DNA of 64,000 nt from JAVVEH01 sp032251435 (GTDB lineage: Bacteria; Verrucomicrobiota; Lentisphaeria; Oligosphaerales; MVZH01), in NCBI GenBank assembly GCA_032251435.1, contig JAVVEH010000013.1, forward strand, positions 29,543 to 93,542, given 5' to 3'. Shown piece by piece: positions 1 to 9,588 of the stretch; position 1 is the first letter of the stretch; each line of letters begins with the position of its first letter. A program made the position numbers and the translations under genes. A model generated the notes under the pieces. It saw only the letters and a program-made list of their open reading frames with translations, was not told the DNA's origin and did no database searches.

Positions 1-474
1 CGTTTCATGTTGAGTATCCGTGTGAATTATCCCCAGCCGGAGGAAGAGCTGGATATTTTACGGATGACGACTGTCGATCAGGAAGAGATTGTCAAGCCAG
101 TGCTCCAGGCGGAGGATATTATCCGGTATCAAAAACTGGTCCGCCGGGTGCCGGTGCCGGATCACGTGTACACCTATGCTTTGGAGTTAGTCCGCCGCAC
201 ACGGCCGACGGACACCATCGCGCCTCCTTTTATCAAGGAATGGGTGGATTTTGGCGCGGGCCCCCGGGCGGGGCAGAATCTGATTTTTGGCGCCAAAGCC
301 CGGGCGCTCATGAAAGGCCGCAGCTGCGCGACCAGTGAAGATGTCGCCATCTTGGCTAAACCCGTCTTACGACACCGTGTGGTGACGAATTTTAACGCCG
401 ACTCAGAGGGTGTCGGCGCCGAGGCTATCATCGAACGGTTATTGGCGGAGACACCCGTGCATGGGGATGATTGA
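1..474 (+). CDS. MoxR-family AAA+ ATPase, C-terminal part (5' end outside window)
   Basis: The reading frame is open from base 1, where codons read R-F-M before a typical MoxR lid region, so the gene starts upstream of the window. Only about 157 residues are present: the end of the AAA+ core and the C-terminal lid (ATPase_2 lid), with the family-typical segment containing 'GPRAGQNLIFGAKARAL' near residues 84-101. MoxR ATPases are cytosolic chaperone-like ATPases that usually work with VWA-domain partners. The stop codon overlaps the next start as TGATG (472-476), so translation of the downstream DUF58 gene is probably coupled, the standard MoxR-DUF58 pairing. Walker motifs cannot be checked because they lie outside the window. 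Confidence 0.85.
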   Translation, partial: RFMLSIRVNYPQPEEELDILRMTTVDQEEIVKPVLQAEDIIRYQKLVRRVPVPDHVYTYALELVRRTRPTDTIAPPFIKEWVDFGAGPRAGQNLIFGAKARALMKGRSCATSEDVAILAKPVLRHRVVTNFNADSEGVGAEAIIERLLAETPVHGDD

Positions 475-1358
475 TGCCCGCTTTCGACCAACTGACATCA
501 CGGCGGTTATCCCGTTTCCGGTCGTTTGAATTATTGGCCCGTTCCGTTGTTGAAGGGTTTGTGACGGGGCTGCACCGTTCTCCGTTTAAGGGGTTCGCGG
601 TTGAATTCGCGGAACACCGTCCCTACACGCCCGGAGATGACGTGAAGCACCTTGATTGGAAGGTGTTCGGGAAAAATGAGAAATTCTTCATCCGGCAGTA
701 TGAGGAAGACACATCCCTGCGGGCTTTTTTAATGCTGGACACGTCCGGCTCTATGGGATACCAAACGGGCGCTTTTTCCAAATTGGACTTTGGCAGGTTT
801 ATTTGCGGCGTTTTCGCCTATGTCTTGTTTCAGCAAAGCGATTCAGTGGGAGCGGTGACCTTTGATTCCAATATTCGCCAATTATTATCTCCCGGTGGCT
901 CACGGCGGCATTTGAAGAGAGTGCTGGACACGTTCGGGGCGGCCAAGCCGGGAAAAGATACGGATCTGGGAATGGTCATGCACCGCTTGGCTAATCGGCT
1001 GAGGAGGCGGGCCTTAATCGTCATTGTGTCCGATTTCTTTGATAACAGTCGTGAAATCATCAAGGCGCTGACGCATTTTTCTCACCGCCATCACGAGATC
1101 ATTGTTTTTCAAGTGCTCGATCGTGAGGAGGTGACATTCCCGTTTTCCGGGCAGACGCGGTTCGAAGGGATGGAAGGGGAACCAGGGGTTCTCGTTGACC
1201 CCGTCCGCGTCAAAACTGAATACCAACGCCAGTTCACGCTTCATCAGACCGACATTCGGAAAGCCTGTCACCGGTTGCATATTGATTTTAGGCAAATGGT
1301 GACGGATGAGCCCTTTGAAAAGGCCATGGGGAAGTTCTTCGCCGATAGAATGGGGTGA
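474..1358 (+). CDS. DUF58 domain protein (VWA-like, MoxR partner)
   Basis: A 294-residue protein with the DUF58 signature 'YTPGDDVKHLDWKVFGK' at about residues 50-66, followed by a VWA-like fold whose 'LDTSGSMG' segment near residue 90 fits a MIDAS metal site (DxSxS). DUF58 proteins associate with MoxR ATPases, and in Bat-type operons contribute to envelope or aerotolerance functions; the exact substrate is unknown. No transmembrane segment is seen, so this is a short cytosolic form. I choose ATG 474 (overlapping the upstream TGA) over the TTG three bases before it. The gene ends 105 bp before the convergent rhamnosidase gene; the BatA-like genes that often follow are not here, although a VWA gene and a DUF4175-like gene occur at the other end of the window. 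Confidence 0.88.
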   Translation: MPAFDQLTSRRLSRFRSFELLARSVVEGFVTGLHRSPFKGFAVEFAEHRPYTPGDDVKHLDWKVFGKNEKFFIRQYEEDTSLRAFLMLDTSGSMGYQTGAFSKLDFGRFICGVFAYVLFQQSDSVGAVTFDSNIRQLLSPGGSRRHLKRVLDTFGAAKPGKDTDLGMVMHRLANRLRRRALIVIVSDFFDNSREIIKALTHFSHRHHEIIVFQVLDREEVTFPFSGQTRFEGMEGEPGVLVDPVRVKTEYQRQFTLHQTDIRKACHRLHIDFRQMVTDEPFEKAMGKFFADRMG

Positions 1359-1463
1359 GTGCCACAAGTCCACTGACCTTTTCCCACCTTGAAAGCCAGC
1401 TGTCCAGACGGTCGTTTCAGTCGGACAAGCCGGGGGGCGAAGGGCTTCCGCCGACCCGCTTGA

Positions 1464-3803
1464 TCAGTGATCCGGCTGTGTGACAGAGAGCTGGCATGTC
1501 CCCGCCCCCAGTGTGAGTTCCCAGTGCTCATGACACCAACGGGGGGAGGATTTAGTGACGCCTTCCAGCACCTGTGGCGGAGTGTTTTCATCTCCCGGCA
1601 AGCGGACCTGGGCCGCGGCCGTTGGCGGGATCGTGAACGAGTAAGTGACCCGGTCTTCCTCCCGCCGCCAGTCCGAGATTATTTCCCCCCGCGGGGACAT
1701 ATGGCTGGCGCGCGCCCAATCCAATCCTTTCACCGGATGAGGCTCAATAAAAAAGCGCTGAAAACCCGGGAAATCCGGGTCAGGGCGGATGCCCGCCAGA
1801 GCCTTATAGAACCAGGCGCCGATGTCGCTGAACATATGGTGCATGCGTGACGCCGCGCCATTCCAGTTTTCCCAAAGTGTCGTGGCCCCTTGGCGAATCC
1901 AGTTTCCCCAGCCGGGAAACGTAGTTTGTGACGCGATCGTGAAGGCCACGTCGGCATAGCCATTCCGAGTCAACACATCCATGACATATTTAGCCCCGAG
2001 AATACCGGTCCAGATGTGGCCATCCCGGTCGTTCACCGCTTTCACCAACCGCTCCACCGCTTTCCGTTTAGCGATGGGGTCGTCATCCAGAAATCCCTGG
2101 TATACCACACAGGCTTGAGCTGTCTGGGAGGCGGAGGTCGCCAGGCCGGTTTTTGAATCAAAAAAACGCTCTAAAAAGGCCTCCTTCACCTCCCCGGCAA
2201 TCTGACTGAACATGTCCATCTCACGTTTTTTTCCCAATATGCCCGCCATTTTAGAGACGAGACAGGCGGATTTAAAATAATAAGCCGTTGAGGTTAATTC
2301 GGCGGGACACTCGTACCCCCAGGGGCTTTTTTCCGGCGGACACCAGTCACCTAAACCACTGAAAATAACGCGCCCGTCAGCGATTGTGCCCAGGTAATCC
2401 ACATACCTGCTTACAGAAGCGAAGTGGCGTTCCAGGATACTGGTGTCGCCCGTGAATTCATACAGATGCCACAGAATAATCGGGTAGGCGCTGTCCCAGG
2501 CGGGGCCGCTGCCGAAGTTATAGCCCCAGCCGCCCGTGGGAACGATCGCCGCCAACTGTCCCGATGGACGCTGGCTGTCCGCCAGATCATCCAGCCATTT
2601 TTTGTATGCCGCGGTCATGTCAAAGTTAAACAGAGCCTGTTCAGCGGACAGGTGCGCGTCTCCTGTCCAGCCGTTTTTTTCACGGTGCGGACAATCGGTC
2701 GGGAACCCGTGGTAATTGAAGAGAGTGGAATTGATCACACAGTCGTGGATACTGTTGAACAGGGGTTTCGAGCACTGGAATGAGCCACGCCGCGAAAGAT
2801 CGGTATGGACAATCACCCCGCGGATATGCTCGAGAGAAGGCAGGCCGGGCAAACCGGTGACCCGCATGTACCGGAAGCCGTGGTAAACAAAGCGCGGCGA
2901 CCATATTTCCACCGGTTCCCCTTTCAAGATATATATGTCCCGCTGAAACCGTTCAGAATCCGTAAGATCGTCGAGATTGCGCTGGTCCAGCCGCCCGTCT
3001 TCAGTCAACAGTTCGCCATACGTGATGGTCACTTCAGTGCCCGGCGGACCGGCGACGCGAAGTTGCGCCCAACCCGATATGGAGCGGCCGAGGTCATAGA
3101 TGACACCACCGTCCGGGGCGGGAAACATGGCGACCGGCTTAACAGCTTGATGACACCGAATCGGCGGACACGTCTGGGGAAGGAGAACGCCTCCAGGCCC
3201 CGCGGTTATGTGCGTCTCCGTCCAATCACTGTCATCATAACCGGCTGTATTCCATCCCTTTTGCTCCAAGCGGGCGTCAAAGGTTTCCCCTTGCCGCAAG
3301 TCGGAAAAAATAACGGGGCCGTCGTGCGCTTTCCAATGCGAATCGGAGACAATCACCGCGTCATGTCCATCGGCAAAGCGCATGTCGAGCTGACATAGGA
3401 GCTTGGGTAAGCCGCGCCACGATGCCTGGGCGAAATTCCAAGCGTCATCCGTCTGGCAGTTGTACCACCCGTTTCCCAGCATGACCCCGATACAGTTAGT
3501 CCCTTTTCGAAGATACGCGCTGATATCGTGGGTGACATACAGGACGCGTTTGTCATAGGCCGTGAAGGCGGGATCAAGCACATGGTCACCAACCAGGACG
3601 CCATTGATGTAAAGCTCGTGGAATCCAAGTCCGCACAGATGACACTTGGCGGTTTCCGGGAGCTCTTGCAGTTGAAATTCCTTTCTCAGAAGCGGTCCCG
3701 GGGGCGTTTTCCGCGGCTCAATAAAAGGGGGTGTGGAAGAAATCCATTTGGCTTGCCAGACGACACTGTCTGATTGAGAGGATGTTTCGCGGTTCTCTAC
3801 CAT
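1464..3803 (-). CDS. alpha-L-rhamnosidase, GH78
   Basis: About 779 residues with the GH78 layout: an N-terminal 'WQAKWIS' segment and Bac_rhamnosid_N region, a concanavalin-like domain containing 'VIYDLGRSISGWAQL', the (alpha/alpha)6 catalytic barrel with 'DCPHREKNGWTGDAH' around residue 375 (the conserved acidic residues of the active site) and 'TTLWENWNG', and a C-terminal beta domain. It releases terminal alpha-L-rhamnose from glycosides or polysaccharides. No signal peptide is visible, so action on imported oligosaccharides is likely. ATG 3803 has GGA seven bases upstream; GTG 3815 is the alternative start. It stands alone, divergent from aspartate kinase and convergent with the DUF58 gene. 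Confidence 0.93.
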   Translation of the reverse strand: MVENRETSSQSDSVVWQAKWISSTPPFIEPRKTPPGPLLRKEFQLQELPETAKCHLCGLGFHELYINGVLVGDHVLDPAFTAYDKRVLYVTHDISAYLRKGTNCIGVMLGNGWYNCQTDDAWNFAQASWRGLPKLLCQLDMRFADGHDAVIVSDSHWKAHDGPVIFSDLRQGETFDARLEQKGWNTAGYDDSDWTETHITAGPGGVLLPQTCPPIRCHQAVKPVAMFPAPDGGVIYDLGRSISGWAQLRVAGPPGTEVTITYGELLTEDGRLDQRNLDDLTDSERFQRDIYILKGEPVEIWSPRFVYHGFRYMRVTGLPGLPSLEHIRGVIVHTDLSRRGSFQCSKPLFNSIHDCVINSTLFNYHGFPTDCPHREKNGWTGDAHLSAEQALFNFDMTAAYKKWLDDLADSQRPSGQLAAIVPTGGWGYNFGSGPAWDSAYPIILWHLYEFTGDTSILERHFASVSRYVDYLGTIADGRVIFSGLGDWCPPEKSPWGYECPAELTSTAYYFKSACLVSKMAGILGKKREMDMFSQIAGEVKEAFLERFFDSKTGLATSASQTAQACVVYQGFLDDDPIAKRKAVERLVKAVNDRDGHIWTGILGAKYVMDVLTRNGYADVAFTIASQTTFPGWGNWIRQGATTLWENWNGAASRMHHMFSDIGAWFYKALAGIRPDPDFPGFQRFFIEPHPVKGLDWARASHMSPRGEIISDWRREEDRVTYSFTIPPTAAAQVRLPGDENTPPQVLEGVTKSSPRWCHEHWELTLGAGTCQLSVTQPDH

Positions 3804-4023
3804 TTTCGGATCCACGTCCTGTCACATGTGATGGGGCTTCTCCCTAGCTAGCTCTCCGTTCGACCCTAATATGATTGAATGAAGGAATAAAGCAAGAAAA
3901 GCGGATGAACATTCCTGGAGAAACCCCGCCCGGACCTGTAAAACGATGAGAGATGAATTATGTTAACCTTCCCGTACTTTTCCGGGATAGACCCTGACCT
4001 ATTTGACTTGGAGAGTGATTGTT

Positions 4024-5343
4024 GTGAAACGTATTGTTTGTAAATTTGGCGGCACGAGTCTGGCGGACGCCTCGCAATTTGAAAAAGTCCGGGATATTAT
4101 CGCCCGCGACCCGAGTCGGAAGATTATCGTGGTGTCCGCTCCCGGCAAACGGCATAAGGATGATCCGAAGATTACCGATCTGCTGTATTTAGCCCAGGAG
4201 ACCGCGGAGCTGAAAGGCGATGTCAGCGCTTCGTTCGATCAGATCCGCGACCGGTTTCTGACCATTGAGCGTGACCTGGGCCTTGATCCCGTTCTCGCGC
4301 CGGTTCTGTCCGCGTTTGAAGTGGAATTAACCGCCGGGGTCAGCAAAGATTACGCCGCCAGCCGGGGAGAGTATTTTTCGGGCCTGCTCATGGCCTCTCT
4401 GCTTGGAGCGGAGTTTATTGACCCGCGGGATTACGTCGTGATCGACGCCTTCGGGCGGACGGATCCCGTGACGTATGAGGCGCTCGGAGACGCGCTCGCG
4501 GAGGAATCGAAAACGTACGTCATGCCCGGGTTTTACGGCCGCGACCATCAAGGCCGGGTGAAAACCTTCTCCCGGGGGGGATCCGACGTGTCCGGCGCGG
4601 TCGCCGCCCGGGCGGGCGGCGCGGATGTGTATGAAAACTGGACGGACGTGTCCGGCTTGCTCATGGCTGATCCGCGCGTGGTTGACTCGCCCTGTCATAT
4701 GGATCAAGTGACGTATAAAGAAATCCGCGAATTATCCTACATGGGCGCCAGCGTGTTTCATGACGAGGCGATTTTGCCGGTTCGTGAGGTGGGGATACCC
4801 ATCAATATCCGTAATACAAACGCTCCGGATGACGCGGGCACGATGATTGTGCCCGCATTCACCGGCAGCAAGTATAAAATCGCCGGTATCGCCGGTAAAC
4901 AGAATTTTTCCATGATCGGTCTCGAAAAGGGGCTGATGAACAAAGAAGTGGGGTTTGGCTATAAAGTGCTGCAGGTGTTGAGCACGCATAATGTCAGTTA
5001 TGAACATTGTCCCAGCAGCATTGACACCATGAGTGTGATCCTGGAACATGACCAGATCGCGGGAAAAGAGGAACTCATCCTCGAAGAGTTGAAACAAGCG
5101 GTCTCGCCCGACAAGATTGAATTGACCGAAGGTCTGGCGCTCATCGCCATTGTGGGTGAGGAAATGACCAATACAATCGGCATGGCGAGCGTTGTGTTCA
5201 GCGCCTTGGCTGAGGCCAAAGTGAATGTGCGCGTCATCAACCAAGGCGCTTCCGAGTTGAATATCATCGTCGGTGTCGCCGAGGCGGATTACGCGCCCGC
5301 GGTGCGAGCCCTGTATCACGCCTTTTTAGATGTTGATTTGTAA
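4024..5343 (+). CDS. lysC: aspartate kinase (monofunctional, with ACT domains)
   Basis: Phosphorylates L-aspartate with ATP, the first step towards lysine, threonine and methionine. The N-terminal 'CKFGGTSLAD' is the kinase signature, 'FSRGGSDVSGA' lies in the central kinase fold, and the C-terminal 150 residues form tandem ACT regulatory domains ('ALIAIVGEEMTNTIGMASV'; 'NVRVINQGASELNIIVGV'), which in the family bind lysine or threonine for feedback control. About 439 residues, the usual length. I prefer GTG 4024 because GGAGAG (4010-4015) is correctly spaced; a longer reading from TTG 4003 would add seven residues and overlap this ribosome site. It is monocistronic, followed by a hairpin and a probable terminator. 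Confidence 0.95.
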   Translation: MKRIVCKFGGTSLADASQFEKVRDIIARDPSRKIIVVSAPGKRHKDDPKITDLLYLAQETAELKGDVSASFDQIRDRFLTIERDLGLDPVLAPVLSAFEVELTAGVSKDYAASRGEYFSGLLMASLLGAEFIDPRDYVVIDAFGRTDPVTYEALGDALAEESKTYVMPGFYGRDHQGRVKTFSRGGSDVSGAVAARAGGADVYENWTDVSGLLMADPRVVDSPCHMDQVTYKEIRELSYMGASVFHDEAILPVREVGIPINIRNTNAPDDAGTMIVPAFTGSKYKIAGIAGKQNFSMIGLEKGLMNKEVGFGYKVLQVLSTHNVSYEHCPSSIDTMSVILEHDQIAGKEELILEELKQAVSPDKIELTEGLALIAIVGEEMTNTIGMASVVFSALAEAKVNVRVINQGASELNIIVGVAEADYAPAVRALYHAFLDVDL

Positions 5344-5363
5344 GGCTTTTTCAGGCAGGCATA

Positions 5364-5409
5364 GTGACTTTTCCGCGATACCGGCGGCATTGTAAAGCGG
5401 GAAAGTCAC
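5364..5409 (+). other. 13-bp stem-loop downstream of lysC
   Basis: Arms 5364-5376 and 5397-5409 are complementary over 13 positions (one G-U type mismatch) around a 20-nt loop. There is no U-tract, so it is more likely an RNA-stabilising or processing hairpin, or a REP-like unit, than a terminator. Confidence 0.4.
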
Positions 5410-5505
5410 CATACGCTTGCTTCGCTCCACCCGGGCGGGCTGAGCCACGCTGGCTCCAGAGCCGCGGAGCCAGGCAAGTCACTCATCGCGACGGTTCCAA
5501 TCAAG

Positions 5506-5526
5506 GCCCGCCGCTCGGCGGGCTTT
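5506..5526. terminator. probable terminator between convergent genes
   Basis: GCCCGCCG-CT-CGGCGGGC (5506-5523) is a perfect 8-bp stem followed by TTT on the plus strand and preceded by AAG, so a weak U-run exists in both directions. It lies between lysC (plus) and the secreted protein gene (minus), where a bidirectional terminator is expected. Confidence 0.5.
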
Positions 5527-5550
5527 GTCGACTGTGACAAGCGGGTCGGG

Positions 5551-6675
5551 TTATTCCACGGGCACAAACTCGCCGTCCACCGGGGTGTCGTTCCGCCACT
5601 CGGCTTGTTCTTTCATGATTTCCTTGAACACATCAATGTCTTCCCCGGTAATGGTTAAGGTCACGGTCGCCGTGCCGTTCTCCGCCGCGCCGGCCGCCAA
5701 TGTCTGCAGCAGGGGCACGGGTTTGCCGCCGGCCGCCATGCTGGCGAACATTTTCACCATGCTGATGACCTGGGTGTCCAATAAGCCGCGGGTTTGCTCC
5801 GCCACGGCCTTGTCACCGAAATCGCCGATCAACTGAACATTCATGACATCCGTCGACGTGATAGCCAGGCCAAGCCCTTTCATCTGTGAAAAGACTTGTT
5901 CAAACATGGCGTTGGGACCGGATTCCGGATTCGCCGCGGTCTCTTTCATTTTGGCTCGCATAGCCGCCGTCGGCTGGAACATTAACGCGAAGTCCGCGTT
6001 TTTGACCGCGGCGGCGATCGATGGCGGGAAGAGCCCGGTTGTGGGTGTTTTTTCACCTTTGCCCTGACGCGACAAGGCGCCTGTGATGCCCATCTCACTG
6101 CCCATGAACAAGGCCTTTCCGCTGTCAGTTATGGCGAAAAAGAGCGCGTCTGTCTCGCCCGCTTTTTGGGTTTTAAAAACGGTTACGCCATTGTGTTGTG
6201 TCCGGGAAACCACCGGCACCGCCTCCAGATCTTCCTCTTCGGCCATTTGTTCCGCGAAGGCTTTCAGTCCTTTTTCCAGTTGATCATCCGTCAACACTTT
6301 CGCCAACCGCACGCCCAGGACAGCGTCCATCTCGACAAAGTTGGGTTTTTCGCCGCTGTCCAAATCGACCGCGTCCATTTCCACGGCGGCCGTCAGGGTG
6401 AGAAAATCCTCTTCTTTCAAACCGGTCAACTGGGTCAATTTGTCATCAAAAGAGGTCATTTTGTCCATGTTGTCTGTTTGACCGAGTTCTTTTTTCAAGG
6501 CTTCCAATTCCTCAAATTTCTTAGCGATCGGCGCCTGGCGCATCTTGCTGAAATCGAGAGTCAGAACCAAGTCCGCTCCGGGCATGATCACTGTCGCCAG
6601 ATCGGCCCGCGTGACTGCGGCGGCCATGAAAACCATGGCGAGAAGACGTGTGATAGCGCGTGTCTGTTTGTTCAT
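5551..6675 (-). CDS. secreted protein of unknown function
   Basis: 374 residues with a clear signal peptide: basic 'MNKQTRAITR', hydrophobic stretch, and a likely cleavage after the alanine-rich 'AAAVTRA' near residue 24. The mature part is acidic, contains no cysteine motif, and has repeated beta-like segments ('DLVLTLDFSKM', 'DFALMFQPTAAMRAK', 'TATVTLTITGEDI') suggesting two similar halves of a periplasmic/extracellular fold. I do not recognise a named family. Start ATG 6675 has AGGA seven bases upstream. It is the last gene of a minus-strand run phoH2-rdgB-TIM barrel-this gene (11-bp gap), so it may be co-transcribed with them although no functional link is evident. Confidence 0.7.
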   Translation of the reverse strand: MNKQTRAITRLLAMVFMAAAVTRADLATVIMPGADLVLTLDFSKMRQAPIAKKFEELEALKKELGQTDNMDKMTSFDDKLTQLTGLKEEDFLTLTAAVEMDAVDLDSGEKPNFVEMDAVLGVRLAKVLTDDQLEKGLKAFAEQMAEEEDLEAVPVVSRTQHNGVTVFKTQKAGETDALFFAITDSGKALFMGSEMGITGALSRQGKGEKTPTTGLFPPSIAAAVKNADFALMFQPTAAMRAKMKETAANPESGPNAMFEQVFSQMKGLGLAITSTDVMNVQLIGDFGDKAVAEQTRGLLDTQVISMVKMFASMAAGGKPVPLLQTLAAGAAENGTATVTLTITGEDIDVFKEIMKEQAEWRNDTPVDGEFVPVE

Positions 6676-6686
6676 GAGAGAGTCCT

Positions 6687-7520
6687 TTAATTATCAGGTT
6701 CTGAGGCGAGTGAGGCATTCGTTGTTCGCAGGAGATCGACGACTTCGGCGAGTTGGTGACATGTTTTGGGTATCTGGCTGTCCGGCACCCCTTCAGGGGC
6801 CAGGGTGACGCAACCGGAAAAATTGTGCCATTTGGCGGCCCTAACCAAATCTTTCAAGTCGTTTTCGGACAGTTCCTCGCCGAGGCAAGGGGAGTAAAAT
6901 AAGCAGATGACAGCGGTCAGAGAGGCTGTTTTACGCAACAAATTTTTCGCGTCAAGGCCGCTGGGCAAATCATTGGGGAACACATTCAAACACACACGGA
7001 AATGTTTAAATCCGGCTTCATAGATCAGGTTCGCGGCCATGCGCGAGCCATCCGCTCCCGGGGCGTCAGAGGGGACTCTGACCGGCATGCAGACAACCAG
7101 ACCTTTTTCCTCCGCGACGGGACAGACCTTGTTCAGCAAAAGCAAGCGATTGGCGAATAGCGACTCATTCGCATGATGCAAATCAAGATGTTCCATGCCC
7201 AAGTCAAGTGTGACGTGCCGACCGCCGAATTCCCGGCAGCGGCTCACGGCGGCCACGGCGGCGTCAATCACTTGAGTGAGCGCTTTCCCATGCAAGTCTT
7301 CCAGATAGCGGCCGGTGCGCGGATCGATGATGTCTCTGACGGTGATCAGCCGCAGACCGCTTTTACGCCAGCGCTCCTCTTCACTCGCCGGTTGGCGAAG
7401 CAAGCTCCACGGCACGTCAAGCTCAACCGGAAGACCGCTGTCTTCCAGCGCGTCGAGCCAGAGCGCTCCGTTTGTTTCCGGAATACGCACACTGTTTAAG
7501 GCGATAGTGCTCATAGTCAC
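6687..7520 (-). CDS. sugar phosphate isomerase/epimerase-like TIM-barrel protein
   Basis: 277 residues resembling the xylose-isomerase-like (AP endonuclease 2-type) TIM barrel: 'VELDVPWSLLRQ' early, 'GGRHVTLDLGMEHLDLHHA' in the middle, and conserved acidic/histidine positions that could bind a divalent metal. The resemblance is to a fold, not a specific enzyme, so substrate is unknown. The start GTG 7520 overlaps the rdgB stop by four bases (GTGA), the normal sign of translational coupling; ATG 7514 is an alternative. No signal peptide. It sits third in the phoH2-rdgB operon. Confidence 0.55.
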   Translation of the reverse strand: MTMSTIALNSVRIPETNGALWLDALEDSGLPVELDVPWSLLRQPASEEERWRKSGLRLITVRDIIDPRTGRYLEDLHGKALTQVIDAAVAAVSRCREFGGRHVTLDLGMEHLDLHHANESLFANRLLLLNKVCPVAEEKGLVVCMPVRVPSDAPGADGSRMAANLIYEAGFKHFRVCLNVFPNDLPSGLDAKNLLRKTASLTAVICLFYSPCLGEELSENDLKDLVRAAKWHNFSGCVTLAPEGVPDSQIPKTCHQLAEVVDLLRTTNASLASEPDN

Positions 7521-8128
7521 GTCAGTGTGAATAAATTCGTTAATACGTTGCTTGAGATTAACATTGTCAACGCGTTCCCCCGGTGGCTAAGCGCGTTTTT
7601 CACGCTTCCCGGCAACTCCGCGAAGGTTTGATCATAGCCTGCCGGAACAAAAATCAGGTCGTAGCCGAAGCCGCCAGATCCGCGGGGGGCGTGAATAATT
7701 GATCCGGGGACTTCTCCCCTGACTTGTCCGATTAAAGCCCCCGTGGCGTCGGCCACGGAAATAACGCAAACGAATTTAGCGCGCCTATTCGGGATTTCCC
7801 GCATTTTTTCAAGGAGTTTCAGCATATTTTTCTCATCCGTGCTGTCCGGTCCCGCGAACCGGGCGCTGTAAACGCCGGGGGCGCCCTGCAGGGCCTCGAC
7901 GGATAATCCACTGTCATCAGCTAACACGGGGACACCCAGGGTGGCGGCTGTCACCCTGGCTTTTTTCGCCGAGTTGGCTTCAAAGGTGTCACCATCCTCG
8001 ACGACGGCTGGCATTCCACCGAACGCGTCCATCCCCGAAACCTGGATCCCCAAGGGCGCCAAAATACCGGCTATTTCCTCAACTTTATGTGTGTTTCCCG
8101 TGGCGACATAGAGTTTTTTTTCAAGCAT
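7517..8128 (-). CDS. rdgB: non-canonical purine NTP pyrophosphatase (RdgB/HAM1)
   Basis: Hydrolyses dITP, ITP and XTP to monophosphates, cleaning the nucleotide pool. About 203 residues, family length. Seen motifs: 'YVATGNTHKVEEI' (nucleotide-binding N-terminus), 'LADDSGLSVEALQGAPGVYSA' (the conserved metal/substrate loop), 'GSGGFGYDLIFVP', and C-terminal 'SHRGNAL'. ATG 8128 is chosen over GTG 8137 because the family begins immediately before the beta-strand containing 'YVATGN'. It follows phoH2 after 32 bp and overlaps the next gene by four bases. Confidence 0.95.
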   Translation of the reverse strand: MLEKKLYVATGNTHKVEEIAGILAPLGIQVSGMDAFGGMPAVVEDGDTFEANSAKKARVTAATLGVPVLADDSGLSVEALQGAPGVYSARFAGPDSTDEKNMLKLLEKMREIPNRRAKFVCVISVADATGALIGQVRGEVPGSIIHAPRGSGGFGYDLIFVPAGYDQTFAELPGSVKNALSHRGNALTMLISSNVLTNLFTLT

Positions 8129-8160
8129 GGCTGTCACATTTCCGGTTGAAGAAAGGGAGT

Positions 8161-9483
8161 TTAAAGCAGATCCGCCGCGGCTTCCGCGAGCAAACTGCGT
8201 TCGCCTTGAACCAAACCGACGTGACTGACGATCGGATTTAACCGGAACCGGTCAATCAGCACCACCAGTCCATTGGACAAGGAGTCAACGTAGGGGTTGT
8301 CAATCTGATGGGGATCGCCAGTCAACACAATTTTTGTTCCCCGCCCGACTCGGGTGATGACTGTTTTGAGTTCCAATGGCGTTAAATTTTGCGCTTCGTC
8401 AATGATGATGAACTGTTTTGGAATGCTGCGTCCGCGGATATACGCCAAGGGTTCCACGCTGACTTCATCGCAATCTAATATGTTGGCCGGCAGGCAGCGT
8501 TCCCGGCCTTGCCGGTCTTCGTCTCGAATAAGCTCCAACGCGTCGTAAACGGGCTGCATCCACGGCCGCATTTTATCACCGATATCTCCGGGTAAAAACC
8601 CTAAATCTTTACCCACAGGGGTGGTGGGACGGAACACCAGCACTTTTTTATACGCCCGTTCTTTAAAGACTTTACGCAATCCGGCGGCCACCGCCAGAAG
8701 CGTCTTACCGGTACCGGCTTTTCCTGTCAGGGTCACCATGCTGATTCGGTCATCCAGAAGGGCGTCCAGGGCGAATGTCTGCTCCAAGTTGGCCGGAAAG
8801 ATGCCGGCGGCGCCGGCGTTGAGATTCCCCAAAGGGGCGATTCTTCCGCGGTCAATGTCGGTCACGCGGCCCAGAGCGCAGGGGTCTTGTCCCACGGTTT
8901 CAGACAAGCGGACGTATTCATTGACAACGTGAAACCGGGTGTCCGGCAAGGCGACTGGTTTGCCCAGACGCAGGCGGCTCACACGGTCCTTGGACGCTTG
9001 GATATCACGCCAGCCGGTATACACGTCAGCGTCAGGAACGTGATCTGTCTCATAGTCTTCCGCCGGAATGCCCAGCGCGTCGGCTTTCACCCGCAAGTTC
9101 ACGTTTTTGGTCACAATGATCACAGGGACATGCTGACTCCGGTCTTGAAAGTGCAGGGCCAGTGACAAGATCCTTTGATCGGTTTTCCGGGCTGAGCGGA
9201 TCGTTCCCATACGCTCCGAAGGCCGCGGATTCTCGCAAAATATCTGCAGCCGGGCGCCGCCGTCAAGCGGGATTCCCCGTCCCAGGCTTCCTTTGGCCCG
9301 CAGATCATCCAGCATTTTCGCCACTGTCCGGGAATTCCGGCCAAGTTCTGTCATGTCCCGCTTGAAGTTTTCAATTTCCTCAATAACTTCAACCGGGATG
9401 ATAATATCGCTGTCCGCAAAGCTGTAAATGGCTTTGGGCGTGTGTAGCAACACGTTGGTGTCCAAGATAATGACGCGCTTCAT
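8161..9483 (-). CDS. PhoH2-type PIN-PhoH fusion (RNase/RNA helicase-like ATPase)
   Basis: 440 residues. The N-terminal PIN domain ('VIILDTNVLLH', 'DSDIIIPVEVIEEIENFK', 'DQRILSLALH', 'VIIVTKNVNLRVKA') carries the acidic residues of a metal-dependent RNase; the C-terminal PhoH domain has a P-loop 'LTGKAGTGKTLLA', 'FRPTTPVGKDLGFLPGD' and Walker-B-like 'QFIIIDEAQNLTPLE'. Known PhoH2 proteins unwind and cut RNA. The open frame extends upstream to 10044, but that extension is only the antisense of folP; ATG 9483, directly before the PIN strand, gives the normal family length. No good Shine-Dalgarno is visible. First gene of the minus-strand operon with rdgB. Confidence 0.93.
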   Translation of the reverse strand: MKRVIILDTNVLLHTPKAIYSFADSDIIIPVEVIEEIENFKRDMTELGRNSRTVAKMLDDLRAKGSLGRGIPLDGGARLQIFCENPRPSERMGTIRSARKTDQRILSLALHFQDRSQHVPVIIVTKNVNLRVKADALGIPAEDYETDHVPDADVYTGWRDIQASKDRVSRLRLGKPVALPDTRFHVVNEYVRLSETVGQDPCALGRVTDIDRGRIAPLGNLNAGAAGIFPANLEQTFALDALLDDRISMVTLTGKAGTGKTLLAVAAGLRKVFKERAYKKVLVFRPTTPVGKDLGFLPGDIGDKMRPWMQPVYDALELIRDEDRQGRERCLPANILDCDEVSVEPLAYIRGRSIPKQFIIIDEAQNLTPLELKTVITRVGRGTKIVLTGDPHQIDNPYVDSLSNGLVVLIDRFRLNPIVSHVGLVQGERSLLAEAAADLL

Positions 9484-9588
9484 AGGCGGCGGAGCGAACC
9501 CTTTTAGAGATGATCGTCGCAGTGGGGGAAAAAGAAAAGGCACTTTAGCCTCACATTGCCGATTCTTCAACTCGAAACAAGAGTGTCC

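Noticed and set aside
2805..3398. 197-codon plus-strand ORF inside the rhamnosidase
   Set aside because: Shadow frame of a well-supported GH78 gene; no family features or ribosome site.
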